DNA of 40,037 bases from Chara braunii (taxonomy: Eukaryota > Streptophyta > Charophyceae > Charales > Characeae). Below the pieces are notes generated by a model that saw only the letters and a list, made by a program, of their open reading frames with translations, was not told where the DNA came from and did not search any database. Of the stretch, positions 31,377-39,990 are shown one piece after another. The stretch is from assembly GCA_003427395.1 (NCBI GenBank), contig BFEA01000659.1:718122-758158 (forward strand), read 5' to 3'. Made by a program: the position numbers and the translations under genes. How positions within the stretch are numbered: the first letter of the stretch is position 1; the number at the start of each line of letters is the position of its first letter.

Positions 31377-31882
31377 TTGCCTGTCGGTGATGACGGATGG
31401 TCGTCGGCGTGTTCCCCTGGCTCAGCGGGTGGTGGGAACCAACAGTCTGTGGGGTTCTATCGTGATGTGAGTAGGTCATGTGCTGCTTTGCTCCGTGTTG
31501 GATGTGTAGACTGTCTTGTCTGCGCTCTGCCGCGGTCTTTCTGCCCATGCCGCTTGCTTTGCAGGTCGTCCTCGATGCTCTGCTGCCTTGCCGACTACCT
31601 GCGGGTTGTGCCTCCCCGTGTCTTTTGCTCGCGTGCCTGGTGGTTTGGTAGCCTTGTGGCGGTGCCTCGCTTCGCTGCACGGTTGCTCAGCTGCTTGCCT
31701 GTGGGTGATGATGGATGTCCGTCGGAGTGATTCCCTGGCTCATTGGGTGGTGGGAACCAACAATCTGCGGTGTTCACCCGTGATGTGGGTAGGGCATGTG
31801 TTGCTTGGCTCTGTGTTGGATGTGTGGGCTGCCTTGTGCTGTCTGCGCTCTACCGTTGTCTTGTTGCCCATCCCTCTTGCTT
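31377..31882. repeat. 318-bp-spaced direct repeat (two copies of about 187 bp)
   Basis: 31377-31564 and 31695-31882 align at about 80% with a constant 318-base offset, e.g. GGTGGGAACCAACA at 31431 and 31749. Both copies are open in several plus-strand frames, but the translations are Cys/Leu/Val-rich without a domain, and one copy contains a stop. The repeat lies 380 bases upstream of the hammerhead ribozyme; whether they belong to the same element is unknown. Confidence 0.8.
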
Positions 31883-32264
31883 TGTGTGTGTCCAATCTGT
31901 GCTACTGTGTTCACTTTCTGGCTTGGATGTATTGCTGGCGGTGCCTTGTGCGTCGTTATGTTGCCTCCAGGCTGCCCATTCGGGTGCCTTGCCGTTTGGG
32001 GTCCTTTCGTTAGTGGCGTGCCGGATGGTTGTCGTTTGGGTGTGGACTTGTGCCCCCGAAACGGGTGCCTTGCTTCATCTCCACTGACGTTGTCTTCTGC
32101 TTGCAGTCGTCTTTGGTGTTGCGCAGTGCACTGGCGTTGAGTGTGTTGCCCGGTGCTTCACAACGGCGTCACTCGCTGCTGCCTTGTTTCGTTTGTGGGC
32201 AACCTGCCTTCAACAGGCGTCAAAGGTTTCATGACCTAACGCATCCAAAACTGGGGATGCCGCA

Positions 32265-32318
32265 GATTGTCGAGGGTTCAGCCTCCTGATGAGTCGGTGC
32301 AATTCCGACGAAACAATC
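32265..32318 (+). ncRNA. Type III hammerhead self-cleaving ribozyme
   Basis: All core elements are present in order. Stem III 5' strand GATTGT (32265-32270), then C17 (32271) with cleavage expected after it. Stem I GAGG/CCTC (32272-32275, 32282-32285) has loop GTTCAG. CTGATGA (32286-32292) is invariant. Stem II GTCGG/CCGAC (32293-32297, 32305-32309) has loop TGCAATT. GAA (32310-32312) follows. Stem III 3' strand ACAATC (32313-32318) pairs perfectly over 6 bp, including A15.1-U16.1. The cleavage triplet is GUC. Stem III is open-ended, the type III arrangement of viroid-like RNAs and plant retrozymes (established knowledge). The element it belongs to, a solo retrozyme LTR or other repeat, is inference; no second copy was found in the window. 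Confidence 0.94.
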
Positions 32319-32330
32319 ATCATCAGCTTC

Positions 32331-32378
32331 TATTTTTTTCAGTTAATATTTTTTTCAGTTAATATTTTTTTCAGATAA
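32331..32378. repeat. 16-bp repeat, three perfect or near-perfect copies
   Basis: TATTTTTTTCAGTTAA occurs at 32331, 32347 and, with one change, 32363. It begins 12 bases after the hammerhead. The TTTTTTTCAG core resembles a 3' splice acceptor, which may be chance. Confidence 0.93.
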
Positions 32379-32399
32379 TTTTTTGGTGTGTTTGTTTGG

Positions 32400-32900
32400 T
32401 CTGTTGAGGTGTGGTCTTCTTGCTGGTTTGCTTGCGGGCTGTCTGCTCGCAATCTCACCAGCAAGAGGGTAAAGGGTCGGTGCGCTACTCTCCCCTGACC
32501 CGCCAGGCCTTGGCACCCCCCCTTTTTTTAAGTCTGTTTTGTTGATATGTGGTTTGTCCGCTCGCCCTACCCGCCTTGCCTGAAAGTACTCGAAAACATG
32601 AGTACATGCCGTTCTCGCCACAATAGATGATGTCTACCATACTTGCAAATAATACCTAAGCTAGAGGTGTGCCGATGACTTGTCATCTGAGATCATACCT
32701 GGCATTATGATAGTAAAACTTGCCATGGGTGCATTGAAGCACACATCAAAAACACACACACACACACACGCAAACAAATAAAAAGTGCCAGTGTATATTA
32801 AACTATATTTGCAGTGTATATTTCCATGTTCTAGCGGAAGATTCATTCTGATTTTGCTCATCTTATTGATGACAGTAGCCACTTCTATCTCCCTGTGTTA
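32400..32900. other. Unassigned sequence
   Basis: It holds a short (CA)n at 32751-32769 and no recognised gene. A minus-strand open frame at 32355-32621 has Pro/Ser/Gly-rich sequence without a domain. Confidence 0.4.
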
Positions 32901-32904
32901 CATG

Positions 32905-33165
32905 CGGCGCCTGAAACGAGGGCCATTTTCAGGCCCTGTGTTGCTTTCCCCTAAAAGCCTGAAAACAAAGGCCTACAGCCCTGTGTCGTTTTCAGCCTAA
33001 AAGCCTGAAAACAAGGGCCAACAGGCCCTGTGTCCTTTCAGCCTGAAAGCCTGAAAACAAGGGTCTACAGGCCCTGTGTTGTTTCAGCCTAAAAGAGGTC
33101 CCTCCAGGCCCTGAGTCTTTTCAGCCTGAAACGGAGGGTCATTTTCAGGCCCTCATAAGGTAGAC
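32905..33165. repeat. Tandem array with TTTTCAG...CTGAAAA and AGGGCC...GGCCCT inverted repeats
   Basis: Four to five units of about 55-60 bp combine TTTCAGCCTAAAAGCCTGAAAA with AAGGGCCAACAGGCCCTGTG. Each half is a small inverted repeat: TTTTCAG/CTGAAAA and AGGGCC/GGCCCT. The end units (near 32920 and 33130) contain CATTTTCAGGCCCT in the same direction. Confidence 0.88.
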
Positions 33166-33187
33166 CTTCCCTCACGCTGAAAGTCCA

Positions 33188-33275
33188 GTTGATGTAGCTC
33201 AGTGGTTAGAGCACCGGTTGGAGATGCGCATTGTGGTATGAGGTTGCGGGTTCAAATCCGTTGCCTTGCGCATGG
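33188..33275 (+). mobile_element. tRNA-derived SINE head with perfect A and B boxes
   Basis: TAGCTCAGTGGTTAGAGC (from 33196) is a perfect A-box/D-arm match and GGTTCAAATCC (33249-33259) a perfect B box, 42 bases apart. The long spacing and unpaired acceptor and anticodon arms argue against a working tRNA, so I call it a SINE promoter. It begins right after the preceding array. The 3' end of the element is not defined. Its body does not match the SINE at 30817-31190. Confidence 0.75.
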
Positions 33276-33484
33276 ACACCGGCAGGGCGTTAGAATGACG
33301 CACGACTGGACACACCCCCTTGGGATGACGCAGGTTACCTATTACAGACACTGCCTGCGCACCAGGGTTGTTCATGGTGTTGTATGTTTGTGCTTGGTTT
33401 CACATGGGTTGCTTGGGGTGTTGGTCTTGGGTGTTCTGTTGATCTCCCCAATCTGGCATATCACACGTTCGTGCCATTTCCACT

Positions 33485-33590
33485 GGTCGTTCACACGGTA
33501 GAGTCATTCCATTACATGTTACAAGGTCACGGGTTCGAGCTTGGGGGGGAGCTTGTTACACGTTACAAGGTCACGGGTTCGAGATTGGTT
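33485..33590 (+). mobile_element. Second tRNA-like head with duplicated B box
   Basis: GTTCACACGGTAGAG (33489-33503) resembles a D-arm. ACAAGGTCACGGGTTCGAG occurs twice, 45 bases apart (B boxes at about 33532 and 33577). This suggests a tRNA-derived SINE with an internal duplication. Confidence 0.5.
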
Positions 33591-33639
33591 CGGAGCTTGG
33601 GGGGAACCTTGCCCAGCTTGGCCCGTTCTCTCTTCGATG

Positions 33640-33840
33640 TACACATATGATGCTGCCTATACATTGATTCACAGAGCACACATAGCCTTCACAGAGCACA
33701 CATAGCCTTCGGGCATATACATAGCTTGCAAATTGTACATGGCCTANGGGCTACATACACAAGTTTCCACACATGGTGCTGTCTGCACATCTATGGAACA
33801 TACATANCCTTCGGGTACACACATAGATTGCAAACTACAC
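33640..33840. repeat. Degenerate ACACATAGCCTTC repeat
   Basis: ACAGAGCACACATAGCCTTC is duplicated at 33671-33710. CACATAGCTTGCAAA-like and GATGCTGCCT/GGTGCTGTCT phrases recur about 120 bases later. Two ambiguous bases occur (33747, 33807). Confidence 0.75.
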
Positions 33841-33949
33841 AACTATCAGACTGGGGGGGTCTAGTCACTGGGTGGGGTCTAGTATCTGCAGTAGGGACAG
33901 GTATGGGCCACCGGAGTTCCTACTGATATTCTAATAATACTGTCTAGTC

Positions 33950-33961
33950 ACTATATATAAG
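33950..33961 (+). promoter_or_regulatory. TATA-like box
   Basis: CTATATATAAGGC follows AGTCACT. It could be the promoter of an LTR or SINE-related transcript. No downstream gene is seen. Confidence 0.3.
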
Positions 33962-33964
33962 GCT

Positions 33965-34560
33965 TAGACCCTGGGGTAAGGGTAGGGGTATAAGTCACTC
34001 AGGCCAGTCCGAGTTCACCCTGGCCTTGGATAAGCTAGGGGAAGGACGGTAAGACTGCTTCATTGGGTGCTACCCTGTCTGAAACCCAGGGCCCAGAGTC
34101 TCTTGGGGCCTATAGTAGATTGTATGAGCCTGGCGTCCGAAGTTCCCGTTTGACAAGGCTCGTCCGATTCCGCTTCGACCAGGGCTGGGCATATCAGCCC
34201 TGGTGCCTATCACTGTTGTTCGGTCCAAGTTACCTGCCCATAGGTAGGGTAATGGTCCTGAGTGCAGGTCACACTGAGGTAGGATAGTGCCATAGTGGGA
34301 TAGGGGGTTCACTAGGAGTATTGACGTGAGGATGGGATGGGAGGCGGTCTCATATTCCAGGACACCTACAGCCTACTGCTCCAGGTGATCACTGTGTACT
34401 CAGTGACTGGCCTCTACAACACCATGAACTTTAAAAAAAAAAAAAAAGGCACCAGATTAGGGTTTTTGCACAGGCCATTTTGGGCCTGTTTTCAAGACAA
34501 CCTTTGTTTGAGCTTCAACGCCAGGGTCTGGCACGTTTTGGCATTGGCAAGAGCAGCCTC
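33965..34560. other. Unassigned sequence
   Basis: No gene supported. An A-run at 34432-34447 may be the tail of a plus-strand retroelement ending there, but its body is not recognised. Confidence 0.4.
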
Positions 34561-34575
34561 CTGGATGGGCCAGCA

Positions 34576-34584
34576 CTATATAAG
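34576..34584 (+). promoter_or_regulatory. TATA box candidate CTATATAAG
   Basis: A good TATA-box match in a GC-rich context (GGCCAG ... GACTGGCCC around it forms a small inverted repeat), 57 bases before a 137-bp tandem duplication. It may be the promoter of an LTR. Confidence 0.45.
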
Positions 34585-34640
34585 ACTGGCCCGCCCTGCA
34601 GGCTGCAGGTAGTTCATAGGGACTTCCCAGGCACTTCACG

Positions 34641-34914
34641 TGCAGTTCAGGAGGCAGGAGGTAGTCTTCAGGATTCGGCAGCAGCACTCTGGAGGAGCGC
34701 TGCAGTAGTAGTAGTAGCGTTAGCAGTAGTCTTCAGCGCTGGGCGCTATTAGGAGCTAGAGTAGCACTGGAGAGAGATGCAGTTCAGGAGGCAGGAGGTA
34801 GTCTTCAGGATCTGGCAGTAGCACTCTGGAGGAGCGCTGCAGTAGTAGTAGTAGCGTTAGCAGTAGTCTTCAGCGCTGGGCGCTATTAGGAGCTAGAGTA
34901 GCACTGGAGAGAGA
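34641..34914. repeat. 137-bp tandem duplication
   Basis: 34641-34777 and 34778-34914 are almost identical, from TGCAGTTCAGGAGGCAGGAG to GCACTGGAGAGAGAT, differing at only a few positions. Each copy holds (GTA)n and AGCGCTGGGCGCT. High identity points to a recent duplication. Confidence 0.97.
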
Positions 34915-35021
34915 TAGAGATTGGGCGGAGGCCAGGGAGACTTACTTGCAGCACCATAGCTCCAGCTCGTCATCGAGGTACCTGCAGCACAGCGCCATAT
35001 TCACAGGTTAGTACCTGGCAC

Positions 35022-35710
35022 ATGAGAGAGAGAGAGAGAGTTCTTCTTCTTCCTCTTCTCAGTCCACCATCTCCCCCTTACCCTGTCACTACCTGACTTC
35101 ACTGCATCAGCAAATTACGAGAGAGCGGGATTGGTGACATTTGGATCCAGACTCGACATTGGGCTTCAGACATTTGACGAGGGATTATCTGGGACTTGTA
35201 CCGAAGACTTGGTCTTGACGACATTCCGATCTTCCCCCTCTTCTTTGTCTGATCCCCTCCTCTTCGTCTGTGTATCGTCTGGACCTGGCACATTCTTCCT
35301 GTGTGTAGCGCCAGGCCCCTTCACACCTTGTGATGAGGATGATGTATGCTTGGTCTGCATTGCGATATTGATTGGACTAGTCATTGGTATTCTAGCATTT
35401 CGCTGCACTGTCTTGTACTACATGCGAGAGGTCAGTCCCGGTCAGGTCAGGGCTTTTATCTAAGTCTTCCACTACGCTACACGGTGCCATTTTGTATGTA
35501 TCAGGATGTACATTGCTTGTTGAGATTCCACTAACACCGCATTGTCCATTCAGTCCTTTTTATCACATTGCGGATCCTTGGCTATACATACATTGGCCAA
35601 CTGGGCATGTAACAGTTGGTGTCGGAACGCCGCACGTGAATCAGGACAACCTGATCTGACACGTGTGCGGGGACTAAGTAGTTTTGATTGATTGATTGAT
35701 TGATTGATTA
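35022..35710 (+). repeat. Dispersed repeat, copy A: (GA)n, C/T module, (TTGA)n tail
   Basis: (GA)n (35022-35040) and TTCTTCTTCTTCCTCTTC through CATCAGCA (35041-35110) match the copy at 10009-10080. 35440-35610 matches 39818-39985 at roughly 75%, including CATTGTCCATT and CCTTTTTAT. The segment ends after a hairpin (35630-35670) in (TTGA)n (35685-35708). An open frame at 35131-35463 without ATG would encode a segment with one hydrophobic helix (IAILIGLVIGILAF); I give it little weight. The family type (SINE, TRIM or LTR piece) is open. Confidence 0.7.
35630..35670. other. Two-tier hairpin near the repeat tail
   Basis: Outer CCGCACGTG pairs with CACGTGTGCGG with a 2-base bulge. Inner ATCAGG (35640-35645) pairs with CCTGAT (35650-35655) around ACAA. 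It lies 15 bases before (TTGA)n, where an RT-recognised 3' structure might be expected (inference). Confidence 0.75.
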
Positions 35711-35734
35711 GAGCGTAGTAATTAGCCCCCAAAA

Positions 35735-36225
35735 TCGCGATTTTGACCTAACTGCCGAAAATCGTTTTTTTTTTTTTTTCTTGGATTTTGTTTTCCCACT
35801 ATTTCTGTTGTGGTAAATTGTAATAGCGCAACACCTGAAATTTCCGTTTTCATTTCTCTTCTGAAAATTCGAAATTTTGTTGTTGGAAATTCGGAATATC
35901 TTTCTTTCGAAAATTTCGATTTCCTTTTGCGATTTCCCGTTATTTGGAAATTCGGAATTTTGTTTTTTCTTTTCTGAAATTCGTTTTTTTTTATAAAAAC
36001 GGTATGGGAAATCCCTCTTGCAGTTACCATTTTCCAAACTGCGCGTGCTCTCATCTGAGTAATTCCAAAAAAAAAATTATTTTTGTTCGGAATTCTTTTA
36101 TCGGATAATCATTTGCAGTCTTAAAGTTCAAAATTTTTTCCTCATTGGTAATTTCGCACTTCAGGGGGAATTGCGAGGCCTACTGAACTTGCAAACTAGT
36201 ATTTTTTTTCTTTCTTTCGATTTTT
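35735..36225. other. AT-rich sequence with scattered GAAATT/AATTTC motifs
   Basis: GAAAATTTCG-type phrases occur in both orientations, giving many short inverted repeats and A- or T-runs. Lys/Asn-rich minus-strand open frames result from composition. No gene supported. Confidence 0.55.
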
Positions 36226-36370
36226 TTTGCCATGTTCAAACTTTTCTTTTAGATTAGTGGCTCCTTATCTGGGCGATTTATCCCACCCACCCCTCCTTAC
36301 CTATGTTGTTGCCCCCTCTGGTCTCCTCTATCTGTCTCCGGATACCCCTTGCAGCGGCACTGGTGAGTTG

Positions 36371-36494
36371 CCACGTCAGCAGGCCACATCAGCTGACCAC
36401 GTCAGCAGGCCACGTCAGCAGACCACGTCAGCAGGCCACGTCAGCTGACAGTCGCGCCACGTCGACAGCCAAGTAGTGCCACGTCAGCAGCAGG
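36371..36494 (+). repeat. 12-13-bp CCACGTCAGCAGG minisatellite (ACGT-core sites)
   Basis: Exact CCACGTCA occurs at 36371, 36397, 36410, 36423, 36436 and 36479, with variants between them. The complement TGACGTGG is a known plant bZIP-binding core (established knowledge). The array lies 60-190 bases upstream of the gag start, so it may act as a promoter or leader of the element (inference). Confidence 0.85.
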
Positions 36495-36556
36495 GAGTGC
36501 CACATCATCAGTCCTCCGGCCTTGTCTATGCTCACGCGACTACAAACAGCCCCAAC

Positions 36557-38580
36557 ATGGATCAGAAGTCCAGGGAAACGACCGAGGCCTATCAGACCTG
36601 GATGCTCGCTTTGATTACCGAAACCAAGAAACGAGCGGATGCGGTAGCAGCCGCAAAGAAGAAGAAGGCAGAGGATGCCGAGAAGGCACGTCTGTTGGCA
36701 ATCGAACAGCAGCGCCAGCAAGACGAGGCAGCAACAAAGGATGCCAATGAAGAACGAAATCAATAACACGAGAAGATATTCAACAAAGAGCGAGTGAAAG
36801 CAAAATCGCTCTACTCCTTTCCCATTTCACGAGCACGAGGACATCCACAGCCTCGACCACGCGGTTCAGACGCACAACCAGGCGTTTGATCAAGTCAACA
36901 GCCGCCTCCAACAACTGGAGCAACGACCCGTCGCCGCCCCCGATGCCAGCTCCTCCAACACCTCCGCTCGCCTCGATACTTTGGAGATTGACGTCGGAGC
37001 CCTCAGGGACGGTGTGCAGTTACAGCAAACCACCACACAACAACTAGAGCAGCGGTTTTGTGCTGTTGCCGCCAACCCGAGTTCGGCACCGCGCGAGACG
37101 ACTCCAAAGTTCGATGGTCAGGACATCTTCTGCGATTCAACGAAGATGGACCCGATTCCGTGGTTCCGCAAGTTTGAGCTCAAGTTGCATCTACACCACG
37201 TCAGAGAGGACAAGCATCACACGTACTTATACTCCCGGTCGGGGGGCGCGCGTCAAGCATGGTTGGACAATCTCTTGTCCAAGTACGGGGTGGTAAGTGC
37301 CAATTTATACACCAAGATCAACTGGGATGATCTAAAGGCTGCGTGGCATAAACGATTCCATGTAGAGTCATCGGAGATCAAGGCGATGGACAAATTGATG
37401 ACCTTTGAACAAGGCACGCTGCCGAGTGTTGAGTGGATTGTCGAGTACCAACGCTTGACATCCGTCCAAGACATGCAAATGGGCTTCAAGGCCGTCAAAC
37501 ACTACTTCATCTCGAGGTCGTGTCCGGCGTTGCGNAACGCCTTGACTCACGTCGAGGAGACCCTGACGACAACGACGAAGCTCTTCGACAAGGCCGCGCA
37601 GATCATTGTCACAAACAAGGAGGCTAAGAACCTGAACCGTTCGTCTGCGGCGGGCCCGAGCAGAGATCAGCATCGGGCGAAAGTGACCGTGGTTGCGACG
37701 ACAACGCCAACCGACCAATCTAGCGAGGCCGTGTCTGGAAATGAAGGGGACAGACTCGCAGCCGCCCGGGATGGTTGCCGCCCCGGCAGAGGCCGAGGAC
37801 GCGGGAAGCCAAAGACAAACACGACATCTATCACCGAGCCCGACGCAGCAGCTCTAGCCCCATGAACCCACTATGGCCTCTCGGAGCAAGCATACAAGCA
37901 ATGCACGAGATTCCGCTATTGTCTGTGGTGCAACAGTGATCTCCACGACACAGTGGGCTGCCCGTCGAAAGACAAAGACAAATCGCGAAACTGAACACCG
38001 TCGGGAGTGAATCGACGACATTCTCGACGCCTTTGGAACCGGTCGCTTCGCGGGTGACGGCCCTTTGTTCCAAGGCACATGCGGAAGTCGATATTCCTCC
38101 TTTTCTATATTCTTATGAGGACTATGCTGTCCGACTCGTTCCTACGCTGGGTACTCTTGCTCAAGGACTACACGTGTGTACGACATCCTCCCCGTCCGCC
38201 AGTGGCAACTTATCGTCTTCAAGTGGTTCTTCACCGGATTCGNCACATGAGTTCAACATAGAGGTACNGGACCCGCTCACGTCCGAGGATTTCNCATGGC
38301 TTCCTCTCCTGACCACGGGTCGTTTGCCGGGACCGCAATGCGCAACATCATGCGCTCATCTTCACACGTATCTATCGTTCTATGCACCACCAACTTCGTN
38401 GACGGAGGACGAAGCTGTAGTGGGGGACATCCTTGCGTATGTTACCAAGGTGGCCCNCAAGTTTCGCAAGCAGTGGTACNATGACAACAACAACTNCNAT
38501 CATGAAGTCGCGTCGGGCGTGAGGTTGGGCGTCACAGCCTACTGCTGGCCTAANGGCCGCAGGTTTCGATTTNAGTCAGC
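36557..38580 (+). pseudogene. gag-type capsid gene of a Ty3/gypsy-like element, decayed
   Basis: The start is ATG 36557, followed by a Lys/Ala/Glu-rich coiled coil. After TAA (36764) and a frameshift near 36825, a second coiled coil (SLDHAVQTHNQAFDQVNSR, LQQLEQR) leads into the retrotransposon gag domain (37100-37640): PIPWFRKFELKLHL, ARQAWLDNLL, LKAAWHKRF. TGA at 37863 precedes, in the same frame, the zinc knuckle CLWCNSDLHDTVGC, a perfect C-x2-C-x4-H-x4-C (37920-37961). A further frame (about 37995-38580) carries Ser-rich and then globular sequence with N-containing codons. No protease, RT or integrase follows, so this is a truncated or gag-only element. AATAAA lies at 38648. Confidence 0.82.
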
Positions 38581-38647
38581 ATTCATTATTNATTTGTTGT
38601 CNTATTTTTGTCTGTTTACGTGTCGTTTCAGACTTGTAGTTCGTCTG

Positions 38648-38653
38648 AATAAA
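38648..38653 (+). promoter_or_regulatory. Possible polyadenylation signal AATAAA
   Basis: AATAAA is found about 70 bases after the end of the gag-type reading, followed by T-rich sequence. It could end the element's transcript; AATAAA also occurs by chance in AT-rich DNA. Confidence 0.35.
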
Positions 38654-38659
38654 CTTTGG

Positions 38660-39005
38660 GTCTGTTCGGATAAAGGCCACGTTTTGGCCCTCTTTCGGTT
38701 TTCGCTTTTCGATGACCATGTTGCACATTATGACCTATGACATTTAGAACATTGTGTTTATTCACGACTCGATACTCGTTTCATTTCCATTTGTGAGTGA
38801 CATTGTGACATTGGTTGCTTGTACTCTATATTTAATGTATGACTGAATGCATGCTTTGATGCGACTTCGAAAATTTTGAAAAAAATGATTATGTCAGGTT
38901 CTTCACCTTCTATACCAGTAATGTGTAACTGTCGTTTGCTTGTTGTAAACATTAACTGCACCTCTTCCCCCCCCCCTGCGCCCCCCTGCCCCCCTTCCCC
39001 CTCCC
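38660..39005. other. Unassigned sequence with C-rich block
   Basis: AT-rich sequence to about 38955, then a C-rich block (38960-39005). No gene supported. Confidence 0.5.
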
Positions 39006-39010
39006 CTGCA

Positions 39011-39189
39011 AAATCAAAACACCCTGCGCCACCCCCAAAAAACCACGTGCCTCCCCAATTCACACCCTACCTCACAACATATCCAAACACTCCGCAGCTC
39101 CTCTTGCGGGGTGTTCGGATACGTTGCGGGTTAGGGTGTGAACTGGGGAGGCACGTGGTTTTTGAGGGTGTCGCAAGGTGTTTTGATTT
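39011..39189. mobile_element. Foldback element, 179 bp, arms of about 85 bp
   Basis: The left arm AAATCAAAACACC (39011) runs through CCACGTGCCTCCCCA, TTCACACCCTA and ATCC-AACAC to CCGCA (about 39094). The right arm (about 39103-39189) is its reverse complement at roughly 85% identity, ending GGTGTTTTGATTT. The loop is only about 8 bases. No coding sequence. No clear target-site duplication. It is a MITE or hairpin element; the extreme arm-to-loop ratio could also come from an inverted duplication. Confidence 0.88.
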
Positions 39190-39234
39190 CACTCTGCCGC
39201 CTTCGAAAAAATTTTGTTTGTTTCTTTTGCAAAC

Positions 39235-39236
<2 letters not shown>

Positions 39237-39281
<45 letters not shown>

Positions 39282-39605
39282 AAATAAAATAAAACCCAAA
39301 GCCCCCTACCCCCCCCACGCATATTAAATAAAAACCAAACCCTCCCTATTAACCCCACCACCTATATTAAAAAATAACCCAACCCCACCCCCCACCCACA
39401 TAAAATAAAACCCAAAGCCCCCCATTCCACCCTCCTACCACCTCCCCCCAACCCTTATTAAATAAAACGCTGCTATTAACCCCACCCCCCACCCGTATTA
39501 AATAATACCCAACCCCCTCCTATTAACCCCACCCCCCGTATTAAAAAATAACCCAAGGCCCCTCTATTAAACCCACCCCCTACCCGTATTAAATTAAACC
39601 CCAAA
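39237..39605. repeat. Poly-C run and C/A/T-only minisatellite
   Basis: A C-run of about 40 (39237-39278) is followed by seven or so units of 40-60 bp built from ATTAAATAAAACCCAA and CCCCACCCCCCACCC. G is nearly absent from the plus strand over 330 bases. Glycine-rich minus-strand frames are artefacts. Confidence 0.92.
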
Positions 39606-39817
39606 CCCTCGTCTCCATCTTTCGGCAGGGAGATTATTTTTGGACTTCGCTATCGCGATTTTGTTCTTCTCCCTTGTCTCCAGCTTTGTCTCGCCTCTCC
39701 CCCCCATATCCTCATCCGTGGTATCTCCCCATGTGTGTGATCAAGGAGGGACCTTTTGTCTACATATGCGGTCCCTCCTCTCTCTCTCACATGTGTGGTG
39801 TATGATGGGGTGTCGCG

Positions 39818-39989
39818 TCCGTATCTGACAGGCCAGGTCATATCTTTGAGTCATCCAGTGCGCTACATTGTGCTATTTTCATATGTATCTGGATATACAT
39901 TGCTTGCTTTGCTGACACTGCATTGTCCATTCGAGTCCTTTTTATTTTAGCGGATGCTTGGCTTCCCATACATCAAACGACTGAGCATG

Positions 39990-39990
<1 letters not shown>
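39818..39990 (+). repeat. Dispersed repeat, copy B (partial)
   Basis: It aligns with 35440-35610: GCGCTACA, ATGTATC-GGAT, TACATTGCTTG, CATTGTCCATT, CCTTTTTAT, GCGGAT-CTTGGCT and AACTGAGCATG/AACTGGGCATG. Copy A then continues with a hairpin and (TTGA)n, whereas copy B runs into (CT)n. Confidence 0.75.

Noticed and set aside
31272-32140. Overlapping Cys/Leu/Val-rich plus-strand open frames as a gene
   Set aside because: They lie in a diverged direct repeat, appear in several frames, and show no domain.
33188-33275. Functional tRNA gene
   Set aside because: A and B boxes are perfect but too far apart, and acceptor and anticodon arms do not pair.
35708-36054. Lys/Asn-rich minus-strand open frames
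   Set aside because: They result from AT-rich GAAATT repeats; no domain or consistent frame.
4066-37865. Alternative genetic code (TGA read as Trp)
   Set aside because: TAG and TAA also occur at such positions, along with frameshifts, so decay is the simpler explanation.
39067-39361. Glycine-rich minus-strand proteins
   Set aside because: They translate the C-run and C-rich minisatellite.
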